The notes: generated from the sequence alone by a model not told the origin. A stretch of 6,919 nt of DNA from Candidatus Curtissbacteria bacterium (GCA_030688205.1 JAUYIQ010000058.1:1-6919), one strand, 5' to 3'; shown: positions 1 through 6,623, counted from the first letter of the stretch. A program made the numbers and translations.

Positions 1-824
1 GAATTCGTTAAGTTTTGATGACCAATTTGAGAAGGAACAGAACCCTTAATTTTTTCTGTAGCTTCTTCGTGAGCTTGTTCTTTTGCGCTTTGGAGTTGTT
101 CAAACGTGGGTATATCCCCACCAGATATTTCTGATAGTTGTTTGGAAAGTTCTCCAACATAAGTCTCCAAATAATTATTCGCAGGTTTTTTAAGACCTGC
201 GCGAACGTCCATAGGTGTTAGCTGTGAGTTGGTGCTTACTGCGTCTTCGATGCTCTCGGTGGTGATTTGGTCTATTTGGGCATCTGGTTCTGCAAGACGG
301 TTGATATCTGAAAGTGCTCCTAAAACTGCTGTTTTTTCTAAATCAGCTTGGTTTGTTTGAACAGTTTGAAGGACGGTATCTTTGATATTTTGGTAAATTT
401 TATCTCTTTGGGGAAGTAACTTTTCTGAAAGTTCCGGGTGGGCAGCAAGGCTGTCGACAATGCTATCCGCCAGCACTTGAGGCAGTTCTTGGGTTGAGCT
501 GATTGTTGCTGCATCCTCTAAGGCTTGCCTTGTGGTTTCCGTCGTGACTTCTTGTACGATTTGATTAAGTTGAGTATCGCTTAAATTTTTGATGCCTAAC
601 TTGGGGAGTAATTCTTTGATTTTTGGTGAAAGATCACCGGTCAGCTTAGGGCTAAATGAGTTTTTATGATTTTGAAGGACAGTATCTACTTCTGCCAAGA
701 CACCAAGTGCGGAGACGCGGCCTTTGGAATACTGCGGGTTTGGGATGGGGTTCTGTTTTGCCTTATCGATTATTTCGATTGGAACGGTTGATTCTTTGGG
801 AGGACTCTTGGTGGCAGCAGACAT
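1..824 (-). CDS. Unrecognised hydrophilic helical protein, 3' end cut by window edge
   Basis: An open frame of 274 codons starts at ATG 824-822 and runs without a stop through base 1, so the C-terminus is missing. The start is well supported by AGGAGG at 839-834, nine bases upstream. The protein begins MSAATKSPPKES and has a Pro/Lys-rich N-terminus to about residue 33. The rest is predicted mostly helical, rich in Gln, Glu, Asp, Leu and Thr (for example residues 82-105 and 145-178). No signal peptide, membrane segment, cysteine pair or catalytic motif is visible, so it looks like a soluble cytoplasmic or scaffold protein. I do not recognise the family. It lies 70 bases downstream of virB4 on the same strand, so it is probably part of the same transcript and possibly an accessory subunit or substrate of the secretion-like module; that is inference from position only. 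The missing C-terminus could hold a recognisable domain. Confidence 0.85.
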   Translation of the reverse strand, partial: MSAATKSPPKESTVPIEIIDKAKQNPIPNPQYSKGRVSALGVLAEVDTVLQNHKNSFSPKLTGDLSPKIKELLPKLGIKNLSDTQLNQIVQEVTTETTRQALEDAATISSTQELPQVLADSIVDSLAAHPELSEKLLPQRDKIYQNIKDTVLQTVQTNQADLEKTAVLGALSDINRLAEPDAQIDQITTESIEDAVSTNSQLTPMDVRAGLKKPANNYLETYVGELSKQLSEISGGDIPTFEQLQSAKEQAHEEATEKIKGSVPSQIGHQNLTN

Positions 825-830
825 GGTAGA

Positions 831-839
831 CTTCCTCCT
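831..839 (-). promoter_or_regulatory. Strong Shine-Dalgarno sequence of the 824-1 gene
   Basis: Read on the minus strand the sequence is AGGAGGAAG, followed by TCTACC and ATG. This is a near-perfect complement of the 16S rRNA 3' end at normal spacing and fixes the start at 824. It is the only textbook ribosome binding site in front of any gene in the window. Confidence 0.85.
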
Positions 840-858
840 GCGCTAAAGCTTCGGAGGA
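833..858 (-). promoter_or_regulatory. Possible hairpin masking the Shine-Dalgarno of the 824-1 gene
   Basis: In the minus-strand transcript TCCTCC (858-853) is a perfect 6-base complement of GGAGGA (838-833), which is the Shine-Dalgarno of the downstream gene. The loop is 14 bases. The upstream virB4 stop codon lies 37 bases before the hairpin. Pairing would hide the ribosome binding site, so the gene's translation could depend on opening by ribosomes finishing virB4, or on another factor. The complementarity is seen directly; the regulatory role is inferred. Polypurine/polypyrimidine complementarity of this length can also arise by chance. Confidence 0.35.
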
Positions 859-894
859 CAAGGAAACTCTTACTTCTATATTAGCACGAGGTGC

Positions 895-2748
895 TTATTG
901 GGTAGGTTGCGTTTGTGGTTGTTGCACTTGGAGTTGCTGTTTTGCCTCATTTGCTTGCTGTTGCATTTGAAGAACTTCTTCAGGATTGGTTGTTACAAGA
1001 TAATGTTCGTCTTGTGAAGCAATAACTCTGATTGCCACATGATTGGGGCCTGCAAAAAATATTCCTTCGCCTACATCTGCTGCCAAAAGCAAGTGTTTTT
1101 CTCCTTCTGAAAGATAAAAAACATCGGCTACCTGATCAATTGCCGCAGGAGATTGTTTCAAAAGAATTTGGATGGAAGAGTTGGTGACTATCGCTTTGCC
1201 GTAATCTGTATTTAAAAAGTCTTGTACGTCTTGGGTAATTGTAGTAAGGCCGAGATAATATTTTCTAGCACGTTTGGCTATGCTGTACATAAAAGTTGCG
1301 CTGTCCGGATATTGCAACATGTACCAAGCCTCGTCGACAATTAGAAGACGTTTTCTGATGTCGTTTTTAACTCTGGTCCAGATAAAGTCCAAAATTAAAA
1401 ACATGGCGATAGGTCGGAGTTCGTCTTCCAAGTCTTTGATTGAAAAAACAGTGAAGGTGTTTTTGATATCGATATTGCTTTGCTGGTTAAAGATTCCCAG
1501 TAGTGACCCTTTTACGAAGCGTTCCAGCCTGTCTGCAAGGCCTTTAGCGCCTGCATCCTCCATACCAAGAAGTGCTTTGTAGAGGTCTTCCATTAGAGGC
1601 GGCTCATTTTTTTGAGTAGCGGGATCGGGAGTAATACCTTTCGCTTTGTAGGTTGCAACGAGAGCTCTGTCCAGAACGGCATCTTCCGATGGCGTAAGTT
1701 CTCCCATGATTACTCTCAGGAGCCCATGGAGAGAAAGAATTTTCAAGCCGAGTTCATTTTCGCCTTCTTCGTAAACTCCCGAAAGATCAAATGGGTTAAT
1801 TTTGGCCGGAGAGCTAAAACTAAACGAAACATATTCACCGCCAATTGCTTCACAAAGATTTTTATATTCTTCTTCCGGGTCAATAACTATTACTTCAGTG
1901 CCAAACATCAAAGATCTGAGTGCTTCTAACTTAACCAGATAACTTTTCCCTGCGCCTGATTTGGCAAAAATAACCGAGTTCGCATTTTCCAGACTGAAGC
2001 GGTCAAAGATGACAAGTGAGCCATTATGCTCGTTTATTCCATACATTACTCCGGAGTTTGAAGTTAGCGAAGATGAGATAAATGGGAAAGTCGTTGCCAG
2101 AGATGTGGTGTCCATGTTGCGGGTTATATAGATGTGGTCTGTTCCCTGAGGCAGTGTGGTTTTGAAAGCAGCTTCTTGTTGAAGTGAGGCATGTTTAGGA
2201 ACCAGAAGAAGTGAGCCAAGAGTAGACTCCACTTGTTTGGTGATTGTGTCCAGCTCTTCTATAGAATCTGCCGGGATTGTGACATAAAGGGCAAACTGGA
2301 AGAATCGTTCTGAGCCTTTAACGAGTTCTTCCTGAAGCATATGGGCATCTTCAAGTGCTGCCTGAACTGCCGGGTCCATAAGTCGGCCGTGCTGAATATC
2401 GGTTGAGATTGTTGCTTCCATTTCGGTAATTTTGCGTCTAAGATCGTCAAGCACACCTTTTGCTTCTACCGGGTACGTATACATTGCGATTTCCAATGTG
2501 TGTTCGAAGTTGATAAGAGGGGCCAGCCAGTTTGCCTGTACGTATCTTGGGTAGCCAACCACAAACAGTGTTCTGTAATAAGTAGAGCCAACTTTTAGGA
2601 AATCGAAATCTACTTCAATTGCCGGTGGTGCAATGATGTCTTTTACCGAGACAGTACCTTGCGATAAAGTTTGTGCCCACTGCTGCTCTTTGGCAGTTAA
2701 CTGCGTTTGTTTTGTATCCGGTTTTGAGAAAAGATTAAGTAAACTCAT
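895..2748 (-). CDS. virB4: VirB4 family type IV secretion ATPase
   Basis: This 617-residue protein has the layout of VirB4/TrbE/CagE ATPases, the conserved energisers of type IV secretion and conjugation machines at the cytoplasmic face of the inner membrane. Residues about 45-235 form the N-terminal VirB4 domain, including a helical insert at about 98-145. The RecA-like ATPase domain covers about 240-590. Walker A is AKSGAGKS at 262-269, with Ala where the first Gly is usual. IDPEEEY is at 289-295. Walker B is LLIVDEAW at 468-475 (Asp472, Glu473), followed by TTITQD at 502-507 and TNSS at 522-525. The end (about 594-617) is a Gln-rich, probably disordered tail. At 617 residues it is shorter than Agrobacterium VirB4 (about 790). 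The ATG at 2748 lies 8 bases after the upstream stop codon with no clear Shine-Dalgarno, which suggests translational coupling. It is distinguished from VirD4 coupling proteins by the N-terminal VirB4 region and the absence of membrane helices. Confidence 0.93.
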   Translation of the reverse strand: MSLLNLFSKPDTKQTQLTAKEQQWAQTLSQGTVSVKDIIAPPAIEVDFDFLKVGSTYYRTLFVVGYPRYVQANWLAPLINFEHTLEIAMYTYPVEAKGVLDDLRRKITEMEATISTDIQHGRLMDPAVQAALEDAHMLQEELVKGSERFFQFALYVTIPADSIEELDTITKQVESTLGSLLLVPKHASLQQEAAFKTTLPQGTDHIYITRNMDTTSLATTFPFISSSLTSNSGVMYGINEHNGSLVIFDRFSLENANSVIFAKSGAGKSYLVKLEALRSLMFGTEVIVIDPEEEYKNLCEAIGGEYVSFSFSSPAKINPFDLSGVYEEGENELGLKILSLHGLLRVIMGELTPSEDAVLDRALVATYKAKGITPDPATQKNEPPLMEDLYKALLGMEDAGAKGLADRLERFVKGSLLGIFNQQSNIDIKNTFTVFSIKDLEDELRPIAMFLILDFIWTRVKNDIRKRLLIVDEAWYMLQYPDSATFMYSIAKRARKYYLGLTTITQDVQDFLNTDYGKAIVTNSSIQILLKQSPAAIDQVADVFYLSEGEKHLLLAADVGEGIFFAGPNHVAIRVIASQDEHYLVTTNPEEVLQMQQQANEAKQQLQVQQPQTQPTQ

Positions 2749-2756
2749 GTTTTTGG

Positions 2757-3731
2757 TTAGCGCAAATTACTGTCATTATTTACCGTGTTTGGTGCTGGTG
2801 GTCTATTTGTAAACTGAGCAGCATGAGAAGCTACTGCCTGCAGATTTCTAAGGGCTTCTGCCTGATGAGGCGCTAAGTTTGAAGATTCAACCGGTCGAAG
2901 TTCAGGTTGGGGATTTGGTTCCGGTAAGACAGGCTCAGGATTTGCGGGTGGGGGTGGAGGTGCAGGCCTTATGTCTTGGATTGTTGGATTGCTCGCCTCG
3001 CTTTGCGGGCGAAGCGGGTTGGATTGTTGGATTGTTGGGGTCGGAGCCGGAGTGGGGACTTCAACTGCAGGTTCAACAAGCGGTGTTGTGTAAGCGTCAG
3101 TGTCTAAAAGAATTCTTTGGGTACCTGTGGGAGCAGGGTTATAAATATCATAGTACAGCTCGATTAACTCTTGAGTTGTAAGCTGTCTTGTTATTAGGCC
3201 TAGCCTTGAAGTCTGTTTGATTATATGGTCACGTTTTGGGCTAAGCGCCGCTTTGGCATCTTCTATTAGTTGAGGTTTGCTTCTTGCTCCACCTTTTTTA
3301 CCTGAAAGGCCACCCTTAAGACCAAGTTCAACTGGTGAGAAGTTTATTATCAAATAAAATTTCTTGTCCAGTACGGTTTTTTGTTGAACTGTTGACTGGA
3401 TGAAATCTTTGTATTTCTGGATTTGTCTTTTGATATCAGGATTTACCTGAGCAGCCTCGGCCTCTTCTAAGCTTTGAAAGTAGGAGGTGATATCTGCTTT
3501 TTTAGATCGGATAAGAATTTCGAGCGGAAATGAGAGGGAGTTTAAAAAAGCTCCAAAAGCATAAATGGTGGCATCTTGTTCTGCTTCCGAGAGCAGATCA
3601 AAGTTGACAGCCGTTGTTGTCATAACCAGGGCAACCCAGCCTGTTTTAAGGAGTACCAGGTCGTCGACAATGTCGTCGATATCCAGGTGTTCTTGAGTTG
3701 ATGCTTTTACTTTAACCTGATTTTTGCTCAT
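2757..3731 (-). CDS. TraC-like (VirB4 N-terminal-like) protein with proline-rich tail
   Basis: This is a 324-residue protein. Residues about 16-125 read like the N-terminal domain of TraC/VirB4 proteins: an acidic start, a strand pair around LLKTGWVALVMTTTAVNFDL (27-46), SEAEQDATIYAFGAFLNSL (48-66), FPLEILIRSKK (68-78), then a helical segment. KKFYLIINFSP (123-133) follows, then a Gly/Lys-rich loop (137-152) and a last helical stretch to about 198. No Walker motif is present, so it is not itself an ATPase. Residues about 216-324 are low-complexity and Pro-rich, with five prolines in a row at 258-262, resembling an extended spacer. No signal peptide or membrane helix is seen. It sits one base after the PrgI-like gene and 8 bases before virB4, so it most likely works with both at the membrane base of the apparatus. 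The family call rests on remembered sequence pattern; the adaptor role is inference. No convincing Shine-Dalgarno precedes the ATG. Confidence 0.72.
   Translation of the reverse strand: MSKNQVKVKASTQEHLDIDDIVDDLVLLKTGWVALVMTTTAVNFDLLSEAEQDATIYAFGAFLNSLSFPLEILIRSKKADITSYFQSLEEAEAAQVNPDIKRQIQKYKDFIQSTVQQKTVLDKKFYLIINFSPVELGLKGGLSGKKGGARSKPQLIEDAKAALSPKRDHIIKQTSRLGLITRQLTTQELIELYYDIYNPAPTGTQRILLDTDAYTTPLVEPAVEVPTPAPTPTIQQSNPLRPQSEASNPTIQDIRPAPPPPPANPEPVLPEPNPQPELRPVESSNLAPHQAEALRNLQAVASHAAQFTNRPPAPNTVNNDSNLR
2976..3034 (-). repeat. Duplicated 16-bp repeat (tandem 8-mers) flanking a GC-rich hairpin, inside the TraC-like gene
   Basis: On the plus strand TTGGATTGTTGGATTG occurs at 2976-2991 and again, identical, at 3019-3034. 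Each copy is two tandem TTGGATTG units, and the second copy continues into TTGGGG. The 27-base spacer (2992-3018) is GC-rich and can fold: CGCTT (2999-3003) with AAGCG (3012-3016), or TCGCC (2993-2997) with GGCGA (3008-3012). The 8-base unit is not a multiple of three, so the copies encode different peptide registers (around TIQQSNP and SNPTIQD). All of this lies in the low-complexity Pro-rich tail, where insertions are tolerated. It may be slippage or a small inserted repeat element. Confidence 0.7.
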
Positions 3732-3732
3732 A

Positions 3733-5319
3733 TTAGTTCTTAGATTTTATTTGTAATGGTTCAAGTACCTTACCTACTAGCATTAAACCCATTGGATCGA
3801 ATGTCTTAACATTTGATTCAACTTCCAGGGTATAAGGGCCGTCGTTGAGAGGAGTTGCTGAAAGAAACTGTCCGAGTTTGTTTGTTTTGAGGGCTCGAAC
3901 CGGAATACCGGATGCCTCTTTTATAATAAGAATTGCGCTTTCCAGAGGGTTTCCTTCTTGGTCTGTAATGATGCCGGAAAGAACGTTAGGAATATTTGTT
4001 AGAGGAAAGATTTGAGCTTTGCTTGACCCTTGCGGCAGGGGGGTAGTTGGTGATTGATCTCTATTCACCAATATACTGGCTTCAAGATTTTCCTCCTCTG
4101 CTTTTTTAAGCGTTACATCTGTTGCATTGTGTGTGATATTCGATTTGGGTATAAAAGGTATATCTTTTTTAGTAAATGCAACACGCGGTTCTTGTTTTAT
4201 CTGATTTTGGACTTGAACAGAGTCGCTTTGTGGTTGTGAAGTTGGAAGTATTACAGGTGGGGCAGGCGGCCTTTCGTCGTCAAAACTGAAACGTTTTTTA
4301 AGTTCCAGGGATATTTCAAAGCGTTTTTCTCCACGAATTGGTAGCTTGGAAAGGTCGAATCCAATAGGCGGGGCAAAGTGAAGTTTCCTTACTCTTGTTC
4401 GGCCGATACCATGAATTAGTTTTATTTTTCTATCAGGAGTTCTTATCGAAATTACGTTTTCTACAGCAGAGTTTGCTTCTGAGGCTATTTGTGCTTTGAC
4501 AAGCGGTGCAACCGGTGACAGTTGGACATGCTCAATAGGAGGTTTTTTTTGAAGTTTTCTTTCAAGACCAGGCAGTGCATACGGTTTGGCATGAGATGCG
4601 ATTTTTGTAGAAGCTTCCTTGTGAGTCGGTATTGTGGGTGGAAGTGATTCTTCCATGACGCCTTCGAAGTCTTCTGTCGTTTGTGACGAAGGAAGGGCTT
4701 GTCCTGTTGGCGTTTGAGCCATAGATAGGCCTGGTACGGAGAGTATTTGGGGAAGGGACCCAAATTTTGTAGTTGGCCAGATGATTGGAGGTGGAAGCAC
4801 TCCTGATTCGGAGAAGCCGCCCTGTGAAGTTTGCGATAGAGGCTGGGGTGATCTCAGGCCTAGCCTTTCAACTGCAATTTCTTCTTTCACGTCCAGCGGT
4901 GAGAAATTGCCTTTTGGAAGTGATCTCAAATAAGCCTGCAGTCTTTGTCTGCCCTGGGCTGTTATTGTTTCCGGAATTTCTTCTTCTTTTTGGCTAGTGG
5001 CTGTGACTATAAGTAGAAATTCAGGAATTTTTGCTTCCTTAACCCAGATGCGCAGGGTAGGAGACATTACGGCCTTTATGAATGAGACAAGCCACTTATC
5101 GAGCGGACGGCCGTTAATGGGAACAAGGGCTGCAAAAAAAGCGAACAGTCCTATTACTCCTGAGATAGGATAGCGAATTACTGGTGGAAGTCCTGAGAAA
5201 AATATGGCAGCTGCCAAGGACATGGGGATTGCTAAGGTTACGAACTGCCTTACGGTGAGGTTTCCGAACAGTTTAAACTCGAAAGAAGCGATGTGTTGTG
5301 GGACAGGATGTTGTTCCAT
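3733..5319 (-). CDS. PrgI/VirB3-like membrane protein fused to a carboxypeptidase-regulatory-like domain
   Basis: This 528-residue protein has three parts. Residues 1-105 match the PrgI family (VirB3-like inner-membrane component of Gram-positive-type T4SS): VPQHIASFEFKLFGNLTVRQF (6-26), a hydrophobic hairpin at about 27-46 and 52-67, then a basic segment ending near 100. Residues about 105-440 are low-complexity and Pro/Ser/Gln-rich, probably disordered, with a better ordered basic stretch at about 288-345. Residues about 444-505 read as a carboxypeptidase-regulatory-like / transthyretin-like beta domain: SGIITDQEGNPLESAILII, then TNKLGQFLSATPLNDGPYTLEVE. Usual PrgI proteins are only about 100-150 residues, so most of this protein is extra. 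An in-frame TAG two codons upstream of ATG 5319 supports this start; no Shine-Dalgarno is seen. The gene ends one base before the TraC-like ATG, so the two are almost certainly co-translated. It probably forms the membrane anchor for VirB4. The role of the C-terminal domain is unknown. Confidence 0.85.
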   Translation of the reverse strand: MEQHPVPQHIASFEFKLFGNLTVRQFVTLAIPMSLAAAIFFSGLPPVIRYPISGVIGLFAFFAALVPINGRPLDKWLVSFIKAVMSPTLRIWVKEAKIPEFLLIVTATSQKEEEIPETITAQGRQRLQAYLRSLPKGNFSPLDVKEEIAVERLGLRSPQPLSQTSQGGFSESGVLPPPIIWPTTKFGSLPQILSVPGLSMAQTPTGQALPSSQTTEDFEGVMEESLPPTIPTHKEASTKIASHAKPYALPGLERKLQKKPPIEHVQLSPVAPLVKAQIASEANSAVENVISIRTPDRKIKLIHGIGRTRVRKLHFAPPIGFDLSKLPIRGEKRFEISLELKKRFSFDDERPPAPPVILPTSQPQSDSVQVQNQIKQEPRVAFTKKDIPFIPKSNITHNATDVTLKKAEEENLEASILVNRDQSPTTPLPQGSSKAQIFPLTNIPNVLSGIITDQEGNPLESAILIIKEASGIPVRALKTNKLGQFLSATPLNDGPYTLEVESNVKTFDPMGLMLVGKVLEPLQIKSKN

Positions 5320-5341
5320 TGCTATATAAATCTACGTCGCA

Positions 5342-5359
5342 TTCACCATAACATGTGAA
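5342..5359. promoter_or_regulatory. Candidate operator: imperfect palindrome upstream of the secretion-like module
   Basis: TTCACCATAACATGTGAA has matching 5-bp arms (TTCAC and GTGAA) around 8 bases, centred about 31 bases before the PrgI-like start, inside the only longer gap between coaBC and the module. Position and symmetry suit a repressor or activator site, but a 5+5 dyad is weak. No convincing paired -35/-10 promoter and no Rho-independent terminator was found in the 87-base gap (5320-5406), so read-through from coaBC remains possible. Confidence 0.22.
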
Positions 5360-5406
5360 ACAAGGGTCGGAAAGTAGATCAAATAGTATCTTATAGCTCT
5401 AGGTTT

Positions 5407-6615
5407 TCACAATTGGTTTAGGAAAGTGACAATTTTTTTTGCAAGATCTGTTTTTGTAGCTCTTGGGAGATGTTTAATATTTTTTGAACGAACGATGAAG
5501 ACCTCGTTCATGTCGGATTCAAAACCGCTGTTTTTCTTACTTATGTCATTGGCAATAATTGCGTCAGCTTTCGACTCATGGAGTTTTTTGATAGCAGCTT
5601 CTTTTAATTTTTTTTCCGATTGGCTAAATTCTGCTTTAAAGGCGATAAGGTGGATTTTGGGGTTCAGTTTTTTGATCTGATTGATTATTTTAATCTGCTT
5701 GTGGAGCTGCAGGGTAAGCCCGCTTTTACTTGAGATTTTTCCCCCTTTGGGATTTTTAACAAAAAAATCACCTACAGCTGCCGCGTGATAAATATAGTCG
5801 TAGTTTTTAATGTTTTTTTTGATCAGTTCAAACAGCTCCTGTGTTGTTGCAAAGAGTTCTTCTTTTATCAAATAACGCGGAGTTTGTGAGTTTTTTGCCC
5901 TTATTAGAAGTACGTCTGCACCCTGCTTGTAGCATTCTTCGGCTATGGCTGTCCCCATTTTGCCGGAACTGCGGTTGGTGATGTAGCGGACGTCGTCTAT
6001 TTTTTCTATTGTGGCACCTGATGTGACCAGTACCCTTTGCCCAATAAGTGCGTTTGTGTAACTTATGGTTTTTATAATCTCGCATTTAATTTCTTCCACT
6101 TCCATTAGTCTCCCCCGCCCTTCGTATCCGCAGGCGAGCATGCCTGAAGTTGGCTCGATAATCAAAAAGCCAAGGCTTTTGAGTTTGGCAATATTTTGCA
6201 TAGTTGCCGGGTTATTCCACATATTGGTGTTCATGGCGGGGCAGATGATAATCGGGGCTGTTGTTGCCAGTGCGGTGGTCGTCAGAAAATCGTCTGCTAT
6301 GCCGCTTGCCAGCTTGGCAATGATGTTGGCTGTTGCAGGTGCTATCACCATAACGTCTGCTTTGTCTGCAAGCGTGACGTGTGCCACTTTTTTCTCTTTG
6401 AGAGTTATTTGCCAGTCAAAGTCTTTTTCAAAAAGTTCGACTGCGACCGGATTACCGGAAGCCTTTTCGAATTTTGAAGCCGGTATCATTTTAGTGGCAC
6501 TTTTGGTCATGACGACGAAAACTTCCAATTTGGCAGCTTTGAGCTTTTCTATTAAATCCAGAATTTTATAAGCGGCGATACTGCCGGTTACCCCCAGCAA
6601 AACGGTTTTTTTCAT
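5407..6615 (-). CDS. coaBC: Bifunctional phosphopantothenoylcysteine decarboxylase / phosphopantothenate-cysteine ligase CoaBC (Dfp)
   Basis: This 402-residue cytosolic enzyme performs two successive steps of coenzyme A synthesis: CoaB joins 4'-phosphopantothenate to cysteine using CTP, and CoaC decarboxylates the product to 4'-phosphopantetheine with FMN. The N-terminal CoaC domain (about 1-180) shows GVTGSIAAYK (8-17), the active-site His79 in VAHVTLADKAD, APATANIIAKLASGIADD (92-109), the PAMN clamp (126-129), and Cys162 in the flap ACGYEGRGR (161-169). The CoaB domain (about 190-402) shows VTSGATIEKIDDVRYITN (197-214), SSGKMG (216-221), AAAVGDF (278-284), KISS (293-296) and ANDISKKNSGFESDMNEV (355-372). 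Length is that of the usual bacterial fusion. The Pro-to-Ala change in the GPT-like motif and KISS in place of KIKK are small departures. It follows the winged-helix gene by 28 bases and ends in TGA. Confidence 0.97.
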   Translation of the reverse strand: MKKTVLLGVTGSIAAYKILDLIEKLKAAKLEVFVVMTKSATKMIPASKFEKASGNPVAVELFEKDFDWQITLKEKKVAHVTLADKADVMVIAPATANIIAKLASGIADDFLTTTALATTAPIIICPAMNTNMWNNPATMQNIAKLKSLGFLIIEPTSGMLACGYEGRGRLMEVEEIKCEIIKTISYTNALIGQRVLVTSGATIEKIDDVRYITNRSSGKMGTAIAEECYKQGADVLLIRAKNSQTPRYLIKEELFATTQELFELIKKNIKNYDYIYHAAAVGDFFVKNPKGGKISSKSGLTLQLHKQIKIINQIKKLNPKIHLIAFKAEFSQSEKKLKEAAIKKLHESKADAIIANDISKKNSGFESDMNEVFIVRSKNIKHLPRATKTDLAKKIVTFLNQL

Positions 6616-6623
6616 AGATGGGA

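Noticed and set aside
365..687. Near-identical 17-base stretches (365-381 and 671-687, one mismatch) in the unknown gene, suggesting an internal protein repeat of 102 residues
   Set aside because: Both encode DTVLQ in the same frame, but flanking residues do not align at that offset. Other weak similarities in the protein fall at different offsets, so a real tandem repeat is not supported.
883..895. Stem AGCAC/GTGCT with a 3-base loop at the virB4 stop codon as a terminator
   Set aside because: The stem is only 5 bp and is followed on the minus strand by AATATAGAAG rather than a T-run, so a Rho-independent terminator is not supported.
1274..1929. Two plus-strand open frames opposite the VirB4 ATPase domain
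   Set aside because: They are antisense to conserved VirB4 coding sequence, including the region after Walker A, and have no recognisable product.
3121..3181. Plus-strand open frame of 100 codons (2879-3181) opposite the TraC-like gene
   Set aside because: It is the antisense reading of the Pro-rich tail (Pro codons give Gly/Trp-rich frames) and has no independent support.
5321..5330. TATATA just before the PrgI-like ATG as a -10 box
   Set aside because: It would place the transcription start inside or at the start codon, and no -35-like hexamer lies at a suitable distance. It is more likely plain A/T-rich sequence.
6065..6571. Long plus-strand open frame of 168 codons with hydrophobic stretches
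   Set aside because: It lies wholly antisense to coaBC, whose protein motifs are clear across the whole stretch. Its hydrophobicity is a by-product of the opposite strand, and no ribosome binding site or family pattern is seen.
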